A stretch of 64,000 nucleotides of DNA from Rhodobacteraceae bacterium REDSEA-S34_B6 (GCA_001627925.1 LUQC01000040.1:1-64000); one strand, 5' to 3'; positions 10,628 through 21,474 are shown, counted from the first letter of the stretch. Numbers and translations are program-made. The notes: generated by a model from the sequence alone, not told the origin.

Positions 10628-11665
10628 TTAAGCTCCGATTACCCAACGTGCGTATGCGCCGCCAAACATGTTAAATTTTGCAAGAAAAGCTACGATGATA
10701 ACCCAACCTAAAGAAATTGGCAAAAATACTTTCCACCCCAACCTCATTAATTGATCATAACGGTACCTAGGAGTTATTGCTTTTACCATTGCGAAGACGA
10801 AAAAGAAAAACCCCATCTTTGCGAGCATCCAATGAAAACCATCTGCAAGACCAGGAATTGGCGATAACCACCCTCCAAAAAACAAAAGCGTTGTTAGAGC
10901 GCACATAAGAAAGACCGCAATTAACTCACCGGCCATAAACAATAAAAAAGGCGTAGAGCTATACTCAACCTGAAAGCCTGCAACCAATTCACTTTCAGCC
11001 TCAGGCAGGTCAAATGGCGGTCTATTTGTTTCGGCTAATGCGGATATGAAAAAGAGAAAAACCATTGGAAGATGTGGCAACCAGTACCAGTTAAAAATTC
11101 CAAATTCACCCTCCTGAGCCCTAACTATATCCCCGAAGTTCATAGATCCGGTTGAGATAATAACACCAATAATTATGAGCCCAATTGATACTTCGTATGA
11201 AATCATCTGTGCGGCCGACCTCAGTGATCCAAGAAACGGATATTTTGAGTTAGATGCCCATCCCCCCATAATCACTCCATACACCTCCAAAGAGGAAATC
11301 GCGAAAACGAACAAAAGGGCTACATTGATCTCGGATAGAACCCAACCATCGTTTAATGGGATAACTGCCCAAGCAAGAATAGCCATTACAAAAGAAATCA
11401 GAGGAGCCAAGAAGAATACCGGCTTATCTGCACCAGCCGGTATTATAATCTCTTTGAAGACAAGCTTAAGCATGTCAGCTCCCGACTGAAGCAACCCAAA
11501 AGCACCTACAACATTAGGACCACGTCTCATTTGAACAGCCGCCCAGACTTTACGGTCTGCATAAATTAAAAAATAAGCCGAAAGCAGCAAAAAGACTGCC
11601 ATCATCAATCCTTGAGAAATTAAAATTAACGCAGTGCCCCAAGAGGAAGCGAAAAATTCAGCCAT
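10628..11665 (-). CDS. nuoH: NADH-quinone oxidoreductase subunit H
   Basis: A 345-residue membrane subunit with about eight helices that forms the quinone chamber with NuoB and NuoD. The hallmarks are [25 protein letters not shown] near the N-terminus and [23 protein letters not shown], the acidic loop next to the quinone site. An in-frame GTG lies nine codons upstream, but the ATG at 11665 (MAEFF) has a GAGGA ribosome site about five bases before it and matches the usual family N-terminus, so it was chosen. Confidence 0.95.
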   Translation of the reverse strand: MAEFFASSWGTALILISQGLMMAVFLLLSAYFLIYADRKVWAAVQMRRGPNVVGAFGLLQSGADMLKLVFKEIIIPAGADKPVFFLAPLISFVMAILAWAVIPLNDGWVLSEINVALLFVFAISSLEVYGVIMGGWASNSKYPFLGSLRSAAQMISYEVSIGLIIIGVIISTGSMNFGDIVRAQEGEFGIFNWYWLPHLPMVFLFFISALAETNRPPFDLPEAESELVAGFQVEYSSTPFLLFMAGELIAVFLMCALTTLLFFGGWLSPIPGLADGFHWMLAKMGFFFFVFAMVKAITPRYRYDQLMRLGWKVFLPISLGWVIIVAFLAKFNMFGGAYARWVIGA

Positions 11666-11828
11666 TAGTCCTCGCTTTGTAATTGTACCCACCCGATATT
11701 TTGCACAGGAACAGACTTGACAAGTTTATATACTCAATAGGTCGAAATTGAACACCCAATAGTTCTGACATAAATGACACCATTGGCAGTGGTATTTTTC
11801 TCTTAAACAGATATGTTTTTTTGAGCAT
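11658..11828 (-). CDS. Small ORF between nuoG and nuoH, unrecognised
   Basis: A 56-residue ORF fills the gap between nuoG and nuoH. It starts four bases after the nuoG stop with a GGAG ribosome site seven bases upstream of the ATG, and its TGA lies eight bases inside the start of nuoH, which would couple the two. The peptide begins [15 protein letters not shown] and is basic at the N-terminus, with one moderately hydrophobic stretch. I do not recognise it. Rhodobacter and Paracoccus nuo operons are known to contain unidentified small reading frames, so a real gene is plausible, but spacing alone is weak proof. Confidence 0.4.
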   Translation of the reverse strand: MLKKTYLFKRKIPLPMVSFMSELLGVQFRPIEYINLSSLFLCKISGGYNYKARTNG

Positions 11829-11832
11829 AAGA

Positions 11833-13848
11833 TCACTCCGCTGCAATTCTGCTAGATTTTCTGGCTTTAGTTTGAGCCGACAATTCACTCATCAAAGTTG
11901 AGGCCCTGGCTATTGGGTTTGTTAAGTAATAATCCTTAATTGCAAAAGCAAAATCACCCTTATCTAATTCCCCCATCATTTCATTACGCCATTCATTTTC
12001 CAATGGAAGATCAATATTTTTTAAATGGGGATGCTCAATAAAAAGAGCCTCGCGAAGTTGACCCAACGTGTCAAAATTCAGTGTTACGTCCATTTTTTGA
12101 GAAAGAGCTCTTAGAATTGCCCAATTTTCCCTAGCATCACCTGGTGCAAACCCAGACCTATTAGCCATTTGTGGCCGACCTTCTGTGTTTACAAATATAC
12201 CACTTTCTTCTGTGTAAGCGGCAGCGGGAAGAATTATATCAGCTCTGTGAGCGCCTCTATCACCGTGGCTACCCTGATAAATTACAAACGGCCCATTTGG
12301 AATTTCCATTTCATCCGAACCAAGATTAAATATCACATCATAATTTATTAAATCGGAAATACCCTTAGCATTGTTCGCTCCTACATCCATAGCTCCCACT
12401 CGAGAAGCGGCATTATGCAGGACTAAAAGCTTGCAATTTGTACCACTTACCAGCTGCATTACATGACCAAGTACTGCAGCACCATCTGCGTCTGTCAAAG
12501 CGCCAACACCTAAAATCACAACAGCGCTCCTGCCCTTGCCAACCTTTAAACCACGGGTTGTCAGTTTCCTTAAAGCTGAGCGATCGGATCCAAGGTAAGA
12601 ATAGTCATAAGTAAGCTCTGCTTTGGGTCCTAACAAATGCACATTCGCTCCTTCAGACCATGCTTTCCGTATTCGGGCGTTCAGAACAGGCGCTTCATTA
12701 CGTGGATTACTTCCAATCAAAAAAATCTCATCAGCAAGATCGATATCATCGATAGTCGCATTACCAACGTATCCGGACCTATTGTCGATTGGCAGCTTGG
12801 AACCATCTGTTCTGCATTCTACAACCCCGCCGAGCTTCGTTACCAATTTTTTCAGGGAGTAAGCCGACTCTGTTGAAGTTAAATCCCCAACGAGTCCCAT
12901 AATATTTTTGCCCGAAAGTGACGCAGCTGCAAAGTTCAAAGCCTCATTCCAGTCTGCAGAAACCAACTTACCATCTTTCCGTATGTAAGGTTTATCCAAT
13001 CTCTGACGCCTCAAACCATCCCATACAAATCGAGTCTTATCTGAAATCCATTCCTCATTTATACCGTCATGATTACGAGGCAGAATGCGCATAACTTCGC
13101 GCCCCTTTGTATCAACTCTTATGTTGGACCCTAATGCGTCCATAACATCAATTGTCTCTGTGTTTGATAGTTCCCACGGTCTAGCTGTAAAAGCATAGGG
13201 CTTAGAGGTTAAAGCCCCTACCGGGCAGAGATCAATAATATTACCCTGCAAGTTGCTATCTAAAGTCTGATTTAGATAGCTGGTTATTTCAGCATCTTCA
13301 CCACGACCTGTTTGTCCCATTTGACTTATCCCAGCTACTTCCGAGGTAAATCTAACACATCGTGTGCAACTTATGCATCTTGTCATATTGGTGGATACAA
13401 GTGGTCCTAAATCGAGATCATCTACCGCGCGTTTAGGCTCTTTAAATCTACTAAAGTCCACGCCGAAAGCCATTGCTTGATCCTGAAGGTCGCATTCTCC
13501 TCCCTGATCACAAATTGGACAATCAAGGGGGTGATTAATCAACAAGAATTCCATTACTCCCTCACGCGCCTTTTTAACCATTTTGGAGTTTGTACGAACC
13601 ACTGGAGGTTGCCCCTCAGGTCCTGGACGTAGATCCTTAACTTGCATAGCACACGATGCAGTAGGCTTTGGAGGACCACCGACCACTTCTACTAAGCACA
13701 TCCGACAGTTACCAGCGATAGACAACCGCTCATGATAACAAAATCTAGGAATTTCTATACCGACTAACTCGCAGGCCTGAATGAGTGTCATTTCGGACTC
13801 AACTTCAATTTCCTGATTATCGATTATGATTTTTTTTACATCTGTCAT
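11833..13848 (-). CDS. nuoG: NADH-quinone oxidoreductase subunit G
   Basis: The 671-residue iron-sulfur subunit of the NADH-oxidising module. In order: an N-terminal [2Fe-2S] ferredoxin fold ([19 protein letters not shown]), the His/Cys N5 site ([18 protein letters not shown]), the four-Cys N4 site ([12 protein letters not shown] and CPVGAL), then a molybdopterin-oxidoreductase-like domain that has lost its cofactor. The length is typical of alphaproteobacteria, which lack the extra N7 cluster of the E. coli protein. The leader before its ATG is A/T-rich, and 112 bases separate it from the lipoprotein gene upstream. Confidence 0.97.
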   Translation of the reverse strand: MTDVKKIIIDNQEIEVESEMTLIQACELVGIEIPRFCYHERLSIAGNCRMCLVEVVGGPPKPTASCAMQVKDLRPGPEGQPPVVRTNSKMVKKAREGVMEFLLINHPLDCPICDQGGECDLQDQAMAFGVDFSRFKEPKRAVDDLDLGPLVSTNMTRCISCTRCVRFTSEVAGISQMGQTGRGEDAEITSYLNQTLDSNLQGNIIDLCPVGALTSKPYAFTARPWELSNTETIDVMDALGSNIRVDTKGREVMRILPRNHDGINEEWISDKTRFVWDGLRRQRLDKPYIRKDGKLVSADWNEALNFAAASLSGKNIMGLVGDLTSTESAYSLKKLVTKLGGVVECRTDGSKLPIDNRSGYVGNATIDDIDLADEIFLIGSNPRNEAPVLNARIRKAWSEGANVHLLGPKAELTYDYSYLGSDRSALRKLTTRGLKVGKGRSAVVILGVGALTDADGAAVLGHVMQLVSGTNCKLLVLHNAASRVGAMDVGANNAKGISDLINYDVIFNLGSDEMEIPNGPFVIYQGSHGDRGAHRADIILPAAAYTEESGIFVNTEGRPQMANRSGFAPGDARENWAILRALSQKMDVTLNFDTLGQLREALFIEHPHLKNIDLPLENEWRNEMMGELDKGDFAFAIKDYYLTNPIARASTLMSELSAQTKARKSSRIAAE

Positions 13849-13960
13849 ATTTTTTTAATAGCTATTTTATAATTTTTTCAATAAGTTATAGGTTCTCTTT
13901 TATGTTATGATTAAATACTATATTTCAAAAATTCTGATTAAACCACATACTCCATGATTT

Positions 13961-14272
13961 TCATATTCTGCACCGACCTTTGATAAATATTGAGTTGCTG
14001 GATGTAACTGCCGATACGTCTTCAGGATCCAGATCCCAGGCAATATCAGACGTACCAAATTTATTAACACAGTAAATTGTTGCTTCATATCGCCCTGCTT
14101 CTTTTGCTCCACTTAAAGAGCGGTTGGCGCGCAGCACTGTAATCTCAAAATCTTTCTTAGTTAACCCGACCTTTAACTTCGAATTGAACATAAAACCATC
14201 AAAAGCAACCCGATTTTCATTAATGCGAGCGGAACATCCAAAAAGAAGTAATATAGATAACGGTATGAACAT
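13961..14272 (-). CDS. Small putative lipoprotein between nuoF and nuoG
   Basis: About 103 residues starting at the ATG 14272 (an upstream TTG at 14284 would add MINY). The first 13 residues are hydrophobic and end in LLLFGC, a lipobox whose cysteine would be lipidated, so the mature protein probably sits in the periplasm or outer membrane. The rest is soluble, with three further Cys/Asp-rich turns (YCVNKFG, GRCRI). It is embedded between nuoF and nuoG in the same direction. I do not recognise a domain; extra genes at this spot are known in related nuo operons, but their role is not established. Confidence 0.65.
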   Translation of the reverse strand: MFIPLSILLLFGCSARINENRVAFDGFMFNSKLKVGLTKKDFEITVLRANRSLSGAKEAGRYEATIYCVNKFGTSDIAWDLDPEDVSAVTSSNSIFIKGRCRI

Positions 14273-14291
14273 ATAATTTATCAATGTTACA

Positions 14292-15593
14292 TTACTCAGC
14301 AGCTAAAGGTTTACTACCTATGGCGATATCTCTATTTAATATTCTCTCCTCTATCTCATCTCTGAAATTCCTTATAAGACCCTGAATAGGCCATGCAGCG
14401 GCATCTCCTAAAGCACAAATAGTATGCCCTTCAACCTGCTTAGTTACATCGAAAAGCATATCAATCTCATCTTTTTCTGCATTACCGTGCACAAGTCGCT
14501 CCATAACTCTCATTATCCAGCCTGTACCTTCGCGACATGGTGTGCATTGGCCACAACTTTCATGCTTATAGAATTTTGATAAACGCCATATAGCCTTAAT
14601 AACATCTACAGAATTGTCCATTACGATAACCGCTGCAGTGCCTAACCCAGATCCTAAATCACTTCGCAGATAATCAAAATCCATGATTGCATCTTTCATA
14701 TCTTCGCCACGGACACATGGAACTGAGGAACCACCTGGTATTACTGCTTTCAAATTCTTCCAACCTCCACGTACGCCACCGCAATGCTTATCGATCAACT
14801 CTTGGAAAGAAATGGACATAGCCTCCTCCACAACACACGGATTATTAACATGTCCAGAAATAGCAAAAAGCTTTGTTCCAGAATTATTAGGCCTTCCAAA
14901 AGATGAAAACCAATCCGCTCCGCGTCTTAGAATAGTTGGCACAACAGCTATCGACTCAACGTTGTTTACGGTGGTGGGGCATCCGTACAAGCCAGCTCCA
15001 GCTGGAAAGGGTGGCTTCATTCTAGGCATACCCTTTTTACCCTCTAAACTTTCAATTAAAGCTGTTTCCTCTCCACAGATATAAGCTCCTGCGCCGTGGT
15101 GAAGAAAAATGTCAAAATCCCACCCAGATTTACATGCATTTTTACCCACAAGACCTGCGTCATACGCCTCATCAATCGCACGCTGAAGCGTTTCTTTTTC
15201 TCTGATGTACTCACCTCGAATATAAATGTAACAACAGTTCGCACCCATTGCGAAAGAAGCAATCAGACATCCCTCAATCAATGTGTGGGGATCGTGCCTC
15301 ATTATCTCTCTATCTTTACATGTACCCGGCTCACTTTCATCAGCATTAATTACTAAATAAGATGGACGCCCATCGCTTTCTATCGGCATAAATGACCACT
15401 TTAATCCTGTTGGAAATCCAGCTCCCCCACGGCCTCTCAGACCCGAGGCTTTCATTTGCTCAACTATCCAGTCTCGTCCTTTTACTAATATCGACTTAGT
15501 ATTATCCCAATGACCCCGCGCAATGGCTCCGCGAAGAGTCCGGTCGTGCATGCCATAGATATTTGTAAAGATACGATCTCTGTCGGTTAACAT
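14292..15593 (-). CDS. nuoF: NADH-quinone oxidoreductase subunit F (NADH/FMN-binding)
   Basis: The 433-residue catalytic subunit that oxidises NADH. Motifs in order: [13 protein letters not shown] (glycine-rich NADH/FMN loop), [15 protein letters not shown] (FMN site), [19 protein letters not shown], and the N3 [4Fe-4S] site [14 protein letters not shown] with the fourth Cys in [13 protein letters not shown]. Its length matches bacterial NuoF. It starts next to the stop of the small membrane gene before it, consistent with one transcript. Confidence 0.97.
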   Translation of the reverse strand: MLTDRDRIFTNIYGMHDRTLRGAIARGHWDNTKSILVKGRDWIVEQMKASGLRGRGGAGFPTGLKWSFMPIESDGRPSYLVINADESEPGTCKDREIMRHDPHTLIEGCLIASFAMGANCCYIYIRGEYIREKETLQRAIDEAYDAGLVGKNACKSGWDFDIFLHHGAGAYICGEETALIESLEGKKGMPRMKPPFPAGAGLYGCPTTVNNVESIAVVPTILRRGADWFSSFGRPNNSGTKLFAISGHVNNPCVVEEAMSISFQELIDKHCGGVRGGWKNLKAVIPGGSSVPCVRGEDMKDAIMDFDYLRSDLGSGLGTAAVIVMDNSVDVIKAIWRLSKFYKHESCGQCTPCREGTGWIMRVMERLVHGNAEKDEIDMLFDVTKQVEGHTICALGDAAAWPIQGLIRNFRDEIEERILNRDIAIGSKPLAAE

Positions 15594-15824
15594 TTACTTT
15601 TCCTTCCCGTTAGTTCGACGCGACCGCCACATTAGCATTCCAGATATTATGGCCCAAAGGAAAGCCACCAGTGCTAAAAAATCTATAAGTATAGCGTATC
15701 GCCCTGGAAGTCCAAGATAAGGACCCAAAGACTGCGCTACTATCCAAATCACCATGGAAATTGCGATGACCAAACCTACCACTCGGCCCTGCTTTGCGTC
15801 TGTCCTGCTTTCTTTGGCCTGCAT
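15594..15824 (-). CDS. Small two-helix membrane protein between nuoE and nuoF (DUF5337-like)
   Basis: About 76 residues from the ATG at 15824, with GGGA upstream; a TTG at 15836 would add four residues. Two transmembrane helices are evident (VVGLVIAISMVIWIVAQSLG and YAILIDFLALVAFLWAIISG), separated by a short PYLGLPGRY loop and followed by a basic RSRRTNGKEK tail, so both ends probably face the cytoplasm. Rhodobacteraceae carry a small protein of this pattern at this position, annotated as DUF5337; that match is from memory. It may be a lineage-specific complex I accessory or assembly protein. Confidence 0.75.
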   Translation of the reverse strand: MQAKESRTDAKQGRVVGLVIAISMVIWIVAQSLGPYLGLPGRYAILIDFLALVAFLWAIISGMLMWRSRRTNGKEK

Positions 15825-15842
15825 TATGCTTCCCAACTTAAA

Positions 15843-16829
15843 TTACCCATCTTTATTTGTTTGTAATTTTTTTGCCTGCTCAACAAAGCTTTTCAACTTA
15901 TTCAAGCTTAGCGAACCAGATAAATTTGAATGCACCCAGTATATTTCATTAGTCTCCCAATTTGATATTTGGGAGACATGATATATACCCAAAGAATTGA
16001 GGGCAATTTTAGCTTTCCCGCCCAAGCCCGATATTTTTGATAAATCTTCAGGGACTGACTTTTTAGGAAACTTTAAGGTTTTTGGTTTCTTCATCTTTAC
16101 TTGGCTCGTTGTTCTATCGCTACTTTTGAGCCATGGAGTGACCAATTTAGTCTCTGTGCCATTTATTCGCTTGATAGTATCCTTTAAATCTTCAGCCATT
16201 TGAACACTACCATTGAACTTTGTACGCCCACTTTCATGTTCCATAAGAGATGTCAGGCCATTTTTTGGCTCAGAGGCAAATCGTCCATCCTGCGGACCAG
16301 GCGCCGGAACTCTCCCGGCTGACAAATTGTCAATAATCTGACCTATGGATTCCTTAGTCAAATCCTCAAAATAATCCTTGCCAATTTGCGCCATGGGAGC
16401 ATTTGAACAAGCACCCAGACACTCTACTTCCTCCCAACTAAATTTACCATCTTCAGACAGTTGATGGGGATTAGGGGCAATTTTATCTTTACAAACTGAA
16501 ATTAAATCTTCAGCACCGCAGAGCATACACGATAAAGTGCCACAAACTTGGATGTGAGCAATATTTCCCACAGGCTTGAGGTGGAACATAAAATAAAAGG
16601 TAGCGACCTCCAAAGCCCTCATGTAAGCCATGCCTAACAAATCCGCGACGTATTCTATAGCGGGCCGAGTCAGCCAACCCTCTTGCTCCTGCGCCCTCCA
16701 AAGCAAGGGGATTATCGCAGAAGCCTCACGACCAGCAGGATACTTTTTAATTTGAGAATCGGCCCAAGCTTTATTCTCAGAAGTAAATGAGAAAGATGTT
16801 GGCTGCTCCTCATGCAATCGTCGTAACAT
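15843..16829 (-). CDS. nuoE: NADH-quinone oxidoreductase subunit E with C-terminal helix-hairpin-helix extension
   Basis: The 328-residue protein is about twice the core NuoE length. Residues 1-170 form the thioredoxin-like [2Fe-2S] subunit: [10 protein letters not shown] and [12 protein letters not shown] supply the N1a cluster ligands. An additional Cys occupies a position that is usually Arg in this group (MLCGAED). A low-complexity Lys/Ser/Thr linker follows. The last 60 residues ([20 protein letters not shown] and onward) form a helix-hairpin-helix-like domain that related Rhodobacteraceae also attach to NuoE and to ribosomal protein L21. The start shares TAATG with nuoD. Confidence 0.95.
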   Translation of the reverse strand: MLRRLHEEQPTSFSFTSENKAWADSQIKKYPAGREASAIIPLLWRAQEQEGWLTRPAIEYVADLLGMAYMRALEVATFYFMFHLKPVGNIAHIQVCGTLSCMLCGAEDLISVCKDKIAPNPHQLSEDGKFSWEEVECLGACSNAPMAQIGKDYFEDLTKESIGQIIDNLSAGRVPAPGPQDGRFASEPKNGLTSLMEHESGRTKFNGSVQMAEDLKDTIKRINGTETKLVTPWLKSSDRTTSQVKMKKPKTLKFPKKSVPEDLSKISGLGGKAKIALNSLGIYHVSQISNWETNEIYWVHSNLSGSLSLNKLKSFVEQAKKLQTNKDG

Positions 16830-18043
16830 TATCGATCAATCTCTCCAAATACTATATCCATGGTTCCGATGATAGCAGCAACATCTGCCAGTTGATGACC
16901 AGATGCCATGTGATCCATCGCCTGCAAATGAAGGTAGCCGGGGGCGCGCAATTTTGCTCGATATGGCTTGTTAGAGCCATCGGAGACAAGGTAAACTCCA
17001 AATTCTCCTTTAGGAGCTTCAACACACGCGTATATCTCTCCTTCAGGCACATGAAAGCCCTCTGTATAGAGCTTAAAATGATGAATCAAAGCCTCCATTG
17101 AACCTTTCATCTCTGCACGTTTTGGAGGTGTTATTTTACCCCGAGCAAGGATATCACCAGGCTCATCCATGAGCTTTTTAATCGCCTGCTTTATGATAGA
17201 GAGCGATTGCCGCATTTCCTCCATCCGAACCAAATAGCGATCATAACAATCTCCATTTTTTCCAACTGGCACTTTAAAATCAAACTCATCGTAACATTCG
17301 TAAGGTTGAGCACGCCTTAAATCCCATGCCAACCCTGAACCCCGCACCATTACTCCTGAGAAACCAAATTTTTGAATGTCGTCCTCAGATACTACACCTA
17401 TGTCGACATTTCGCTGTTTAAAAATTCTGTTTTCAGTCAATAATTCGTCTATATCCTGCAAAACTGATGGGAACTCTTCTGCCCAATTCGCAATGTCTTG
17501 CAACAAATCGTCTGGCAAGTCCTGATGAACCCCGCCCGGTCTAAAATATGCGGCATGTAAACGAGCACCGCATGCCCGCTCGTAAAACACCATTAGTTTC
17601 TCACGCTCTTCAAATCCCCACAATGGAGGTGTTAGAGCTCCTACGTCCATAGCTTGGGTGGTAACATTTAATAAATGGTTCAGTATTCTACCTATCTCAG
17701 AATACAAAACTCTAATCAAGGATGCTCTTCGTGGCACAATGACCTTTGTTAATTTTTCAATTGCAAGACACCAAGCATGCTCCTGATTCATCGGAGCCAC
17801 ATAGTCTAGACGATCAAAATATGGTAAATTTTGGAGGTAAGTCCTACTCTCCATTAACTTTTCAGTACCCCGATGAAGCAGCCCAATATGCGGATCACAA
17901 CGCTCGACAATCTCACCATCTAACTCAAGAACAAGTCTTAACACGCCATGTGCTGCAGGATGTTGGGGACCAAAATTAATATTGAAGTTTCGAATTTTCT
18001 GTTCGTTCGTGAGAGTATCCTGAAAACCTTTTGAGCCGTCCAT
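16829..18043 (-). CDS. nuoD: NADH-quinone oxidoreductase subunit D
   Basis: The 404-residue 49-kDa subunit, derived from hydrogenase large subunits. It forms the quinone head-group site with NuoB. Visible landmarks are [22 protein letters not shown] (the quinone-site histidine loop), [18 protein letters not shown] and the C-terminal [12 protein letters not shown]. The hydrogenase nickel ligands are absent, as expected. It is separate from nuoC, unlike the fused E. coli NuoCD, and shares its start with the nuoC stop (TAATG). Confidence 0.97.
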   Translation of the reverse strand: MDGSKGFQDTLTNEQKIRNFNINFGPQHPAAHGVLRLVLELDGEIVERCDPHIGLLHRGTEKLMESRTYLQNLPYFDRLDYVAPMNQEHAWCLAIEKLTKVIVPRRASLIRVLYSEIGRILNHLLNVTTQAMDVGALTPPLWGFEEREKLMVFYERACGARLHAAYFRPGGVHQDLPDDLLQDIANWAEEFPSVLQDIDELLTENRIFKQRNVDIGVVSEDDIQKFGFSGVMVRGSGLAWDLRRAQPYECYDEFDFKVPVGKNGDCYDRYLVRMEEMRQSLSIIKQAIKKLMDEPGDILARGKITPPKRAEMKGSMEALIHHFKLYTEGFHVPEGEIYACVEAPKGEFGVYLVSDGSNKPYRAKLRAPGYLHLQAMDHMASGHQLADVAAIIGTMDIVFGEIDR

Positions 18044-18648
18044 TAATTTGCTCCCTCAGTTTCATCATCAGAAATTATGTATTCCGCGCCTTCCCATGGA
18101 CTCATAAAATCAAACTGACGGTACTCTTGCGTTAAGCTTACTGGCTCATAAACTACTTTCTTCTGAACTTCATCATAACGCACTTCGTTATAACCTGTGG
18201 TTGGGAAATCTTTCCTCAGGGGGAAACCTTGGAACCCATAATCTGTGAGGATCCTTCTCAAATCCGGGTGGTCTCTGAAAAGGATACCGAACATATCAAA
18301 AACTTCTCGTTCGAACCAGTTTGCGCTTGGATGAACACTTACTATGGAGTGTATCGATTCACTTTCCCTGATCGAAACCTTTAATCTTATTCTATGGTTT
18401 TGATACATCGACAATAAATGATAGACCACATCGAAACGCTTTGTTCTATCGGGGTAATCAACACCTGTTATATCCACCAATGTGGAGAACTTACATCTAC
18501 TGTCAGATCTTAGGAACTCCACAAAACTTGTAATATTAGAAGGAGCAACAGAAATGTTAAGTTCGCCATTCGTAAACCCCCAAGAAATGACGCAATCACT
18601 TCTTTTCTGCTCTATATATTCCGCCAGATCCTGTAATGCTTCAGTCAT
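18043..18648 (-). CDS. nuoC: NADH-quinone oxidoreductase subunit C
   Basis: The 201-residue 30-kDa subunit of the connecting module. The diagnostic stretch is [27 protein letters not shown] followed by FPLRKDFP. It contains no metal-binding motif and scaffolds NuoD and NuoI. Its ATG overlaps the nuoB stop by four bases and its stop overlaps the nuoD start. Confidence 0.97.
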   Translation of the reverse strand: MTEALQDLAEYIEQKRSDCVISWGFTNGELNISVAPSNITSFVEFLRSDSRCKFSTLVDITGVDYPDRTKRFDVVYHLLSMYQNHRIRLKVSIRESESIHSIVSVHPSANWFEREVFDMFGILFRDHPDLRRILTDYGFQGFPLRKDFPTTGYNEVRYDEVQKKVVYEPVSLTQEYRQFDFMSPWEGAEYIISDDETEGAN

Positions 18649-19169
18649 CGAACAATAGTTCCCGTCCTACGAATTTTACGTTGCAAAGCCATTATTCCGT
18701 ATAAAAGAGCCTCTGCGGTTGGAGGACAGCCAGGAACATACACATCCACTGGCACAATTCGATCACACCCCCTAACGACTGAATAAGAGTAATGATAATA
18801 CCCACCACCGTTTGCGCATGAACCCATTGATATCACGTACCTTGGCTCTGGCATTTGATCATATACTTTTCTCAAAGCAGGTGCCATTTTGTTTGTCAAA
18901 GTGCCGGCGACAATCATTAAATCAGATTGCCTTGGAGATGCCCTTGGTGCAGTACCAAAACGCTCTAAGTCATATCGTGGCATTGAGGTGTGCATCATCT
19001 CTACTGCACAACAGGCCAAACCGAATGTCATCCAATGAAGCGACCCAGTTCTTGCCCAGTTTATGACATCTTCAGTAGATGTAAGCAAATAGCCCTTGTC
19101 TTGCAGCTGACCACTTAGAGCCGTTGTTTCCACTTCAAAATCACGTCCAGCAGCATTCGACTCAGTCAT
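18645..19169 (-). CDS. nuoB: NADH-quinone oxidoreductase subunit B (cluster N2)
   Basis: A 174-residue subunit that holds N2, the last cluster before quinone. Ligands are the tandem cysteines in [11 protein letters not shown], the Cys in [14 protein letters not shown] and the Cys in [12 protein letters not shown]. The frame is open further upstream into nuoA, but the ATG at 19169 (MTESNAAG) matches the family N-terminus and shares TAATG with the nuoA stop. An ATG nine bases earlier (19178) is the alternative and has a better-spaced AAGG. Confidence 0.96.
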   Translation of the reverse strand: MTESNAAGRDFEVETTALSGQLQDKGYLLTSTEDVINWARTGSLHWMTFGLACCAVEMMHTSMPRYDLERFGTAPRASPRQSDLMIVAGTLTNKMAPALRKVYDQMPEPRYVISMGSCANGGGYYHYSYSVVRGCDRIVPVDVYVPGCPPTAEALLYGIMALQRKIRRTGTIVR

Positions 19170-19534
19170 TACTCCCATTCTAAAGCACCTTTTTTCCACT
19201 CGTAAGCAAACCCGATAGTAAGTATTAAAAGAAATACCATCATCGACCAAAACCCCAACAACGACACATCTTTAAATGCCACAGCCCATGGAAATAAAAA
19301 AGCGATTTCAAGATCAAAAATGATGAATAAAATGGAGACTAAGTAAAATCTTACGTCAAACTTCATTCTCGCATCATCAAATGCATTGAAGCCACATTCG
19401 TATGCAGATACTTTTTCGGTATCGGGGTTTCTAACGGCGATTATCGTAGCAGATAGCAACAAAATTAGACCCAAAGCTAAAGCTATAGCCAAAAAAATTA
19501 GGATCGGGAGGTATTCCGACAACATCTCGTCCAC
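19169..19534 (-). CDS. nuoA: NADH-quinone oxidoreductase subunit A (GTG start)
   Basis: A 121-residue subunit with three transmembrane helices, first gene of the operon. [43 protein letters not shown] spans the loop with the conserved cysteine that senses the active/deactive state, and the conserved FDLE helix. The start is GTG at 19534, six bases after an AAGGAG ribosome site; the ATG three codons later lacks this spacing. A candidate promoter lies 56-84 bases upstream. Confidence 0.95.
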   Translation of the reverse strand: MDEMLSEYLPILIFLAIALALGLILLLSATIIAVRNPDTEKVSAYECGFNAFDDARMKFDVRFYLVSILFIIFDLEIAFLFPWAVAFKDVSLLGFWSMMVFLLILTIGFAYEWKKGALEWE

Positions 19535-19589
19535 AGATGGCTCCTTTTAAATTTCAATATGCAGCGCATATCGAGTTTGGCTTGGTCGT

Positions 19590-19618
19590 GGTTTAACCTC
19601 AGACTTTGGCAGGGTCAA
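19590..19618 (-). promoter_or_regulatory. Candidate promoter of the nuo operon
   Basis: On the minus strand TTGACC (19618-19613) is followed after 17 bases by TAAACC (19595-19590). The -35 box is one base from the sigma-70 consensus; the -10 box is poor. It lies upstream of nuoA in the gap to the next gene. The spacing is right but the -10 weakness makes this only a candidate. Confidence 0.35.
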
Positions 19619-19753
19619 CACGAGTCTTTTCTACGTACTTAAACTATGTCCAGGTCAGATGATAAAGCGTACATTTTGTCCTACTTAAAAAATTATCGGT
19701 ATTCTTGTAAGAAACCTTATTTTTATCAGAGAGTTGCTTCTAATATGACACAA

Positions 19754-20062
19754 CTATATATCTTTTCGGAAGATCTGAGAGTTTTCAATAATAAGCTGGC
19801 CCCAAAGTCCAATCTTGTAGACTTCAATTTTAGCACCATTACACTCTATTCGCAATCTAATCCAAAAACTCTCATCTTGAACTGCAACACAATCAGATAC
19901 AGAGGCATCAATACCTTTATCATGCATAGTAAAGACATACCGCTCAGCGTAATGATCTATTACGGCACTTTCATCCAGATAAGCTGTCTGAAAGCCCAAA
20001 CGCACCATTAAAACGAGACCAATTAGAACACAAACCCCAAAGCCATACCAGATACTACTCAA
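19754..20062 (-). CDS. Small membrane-anchored protein of unknown function (TTG start)
   Basis: A 102-residue ORF downstream of the DegT-like gene. Residues 5-21 (WYGFGVCVLIGLVLMVR) form one N-terminal transmembrane helix. The rest is a soluble, probably periplasmic domain with two cysteines (SDCVAVQDESFWIRLRIECNG), which could form a disulfide. The start is TTG at 20062 with AAAGAG eight bases upstream. A reading frame on the opposite strand (19646-20011) overlaps it, but that one lacks a ribosome site and has no protein-like pattern. I do not recognise a family. Confidence 0.6.
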   Translation of the reverse strand: MSSIWYGFGVCVLIGLVLMVRLGFQTAYLDESAVIDHYAERYVFTMHDKGIDASVSDCVAVQDESFWIRLRIECNGAKIEVYKIGLWGQLIIENSQIFRKDI

Positions 20063-20082
20063 TAAAATAACTCTTTATCATA

Positions 20083-21282
20083 CTAACCGTTTCTTTCGAG
20101 TGGTGTTTTGCGCTCTACTTCTTGACCAATTATCGTGGCTATTAATTTACAATCTTCTGGTGAAAATGTTAGAGGCAAACGCATATCTAATATTGAATTA
20201 ATAATCCGATCGGACTTAGTCATTTTTTGAGACGGGATATATTTCCAGGAATCATATTTTGAAGTGAAGCCAATAGGCTCGCCTTGGCCAAACCATTTAA
20301 GTTCAACCCCCCTACTTTTGCAGCCTTCTACTATTGATTGTATCTCAGCATAAGACCGATTTAGCAGCAAAAATTGAAAAGATGACCCCACAAAATTCTC
20401 TTGAGTTTGACGTTCAATTATTTGCAAACCTTCCACCCGCCTCAGAAAAGACTCAATTATCATGTATCTCTCATTCCAGCGAGCAATCTGATTATCAAGT
20501 TCCTTGAGCTGCGGCCGTAATATGGCAGCTCTCAATTGATCCATACGACCAGATATGTTTGGCGTTTCATATTTTACCCCATCAAAATGGGCTTTAGCGG
20601 GAGCAGAAAGATGCTTTTCGAACATCATGTAAGACCCTGATAAAGCGATAGATTTTGACATTATTTGAGGATCGTTGGTGGTAATTAAACCACCCTCGCC
20701 TGAATTTATATGTTTGTATGTTTGAGTTGAAAAACAACCAATAATTCCATAGGAGCCAGAGGGTTTTTTATTCCAGCCTGCACCCATTGTATGAGCACAA
20801 TCCTCTATTACTCTGATACCGTGCCGGTTTGTTATTTTTAGAAGTTTTTCCATGTCGCATATATGTCCCCGCATATGACTCAACAAGAGAACATCAGATT
20901 GCGGGGCCTTTGCTTCTAGATCGTCGAAGTCAATCGTTAAATTCTCAGTAACCTCAACCAAAACAGGAACTGCATTAATTGAAGCAATTGCTCCCGGAAC
21001 AGGAGCCAACGTAAATGCATTTGTCAAAACTTTCTGCCCTGGTTTTACACCTACAGCACGTAATGCTGTGGCCAAGGCGTAGCCGCCGGAGGCTACCGCC
21101 AAACAAAATTCTGACGCCACCCTTTCAGCAAATTCAATCTCAAGTAAAGCAACCTCCCCTGCATCTCCCTCTTCTACATTATATCGGTGTAAGCGACCCG
21201 AATGTAAGACTCGTAAAGCTGCATCTATCGCTTCTTGGGATAAGGGTTCTTGTTGCGTAAAACTGCCGTTAAATATTTCCAT
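20083..21282 (-). CDS. DegT/DnrJ/EryC1/StrS-family PLP-dependent aminotransferase
   Basis: A 399-residue fold-type I PLP enzyme. The Schiff-base lysine is K190 in FSTQTYKHINSGEGG, and the pyridine-nitrogen aspartate is in VIEDCAHTMGAG (D161). Members transaminate keto-sugars on nucleotide carriers, or act in antibiotic and cofactor pathways. Here there are no nucleotide-sugar or glycosyltransferase genes beside it, so the substrate cannot be read from context. It lies 20 bases upstream of the small membrane protein gene and about 190 bases from gph. A stand-alone DegT-type gene in this chromosomal position is unexplained. Confidence 0.85.
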   Translation of the reverse strand: MEIFNGSFTQQEPLSQEAIDAALRVLHSGRLHRYNVEEGDAGEVALLEIEFAERVASEFCLAVASGGYALATALRAVGVKPGQKVLTNAFTLAPVPGAIASINAVPVLVEVTENLTIDFDDLEAKAPQSDVLLLSHMRGHICDMEKLLKITNRHGIRVIEDCAHTMGAGWNKKPSGSYGIIGCFSTQTYKHINSGEGGLITTNDPQIMSKSIALSGSYMMFEKHLSAPAKAHFDGVKYETPNISGRMDQLRAAILRPQLKELDNQIARWNERYMIIESFLRRVEGLQIIERQTQENFVGSSFQFLLLNRSYAEIQSIVEGCKSRGVELKWFGQGEPIGFTSKYDSWKYIPSQKMTKSDRIINSILDMRLPLTFSPEDCKLIATIIGQEVERKTPLERNG

Positions 21283-21474
21283 TGTTTCATTTCCAGAAAA
21301 AGTCTTTTGAAATTGATAACTTCTAAATAAACTTCGCTAAAGATTTACGATGCGGAAAATACTATCAGATTTGTTCTGTTTAATAATTCAATACGAATTT
21401 GGCAATTGAATTAAATCTTTTCAGGCTAGTACTTTAATTAAAACCTACTATTAATTCGTGTCCTATCTTTGCAA

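Noticed and set aside
19646-20011. Plus-strand 121-residue ORF overlapping the minus-strand small membrane protein
   Set aside because: No ribosome site and no hydrophobic or domain pattern; the opposite-strand frame has a membrane helix and a spaced ribosome site.
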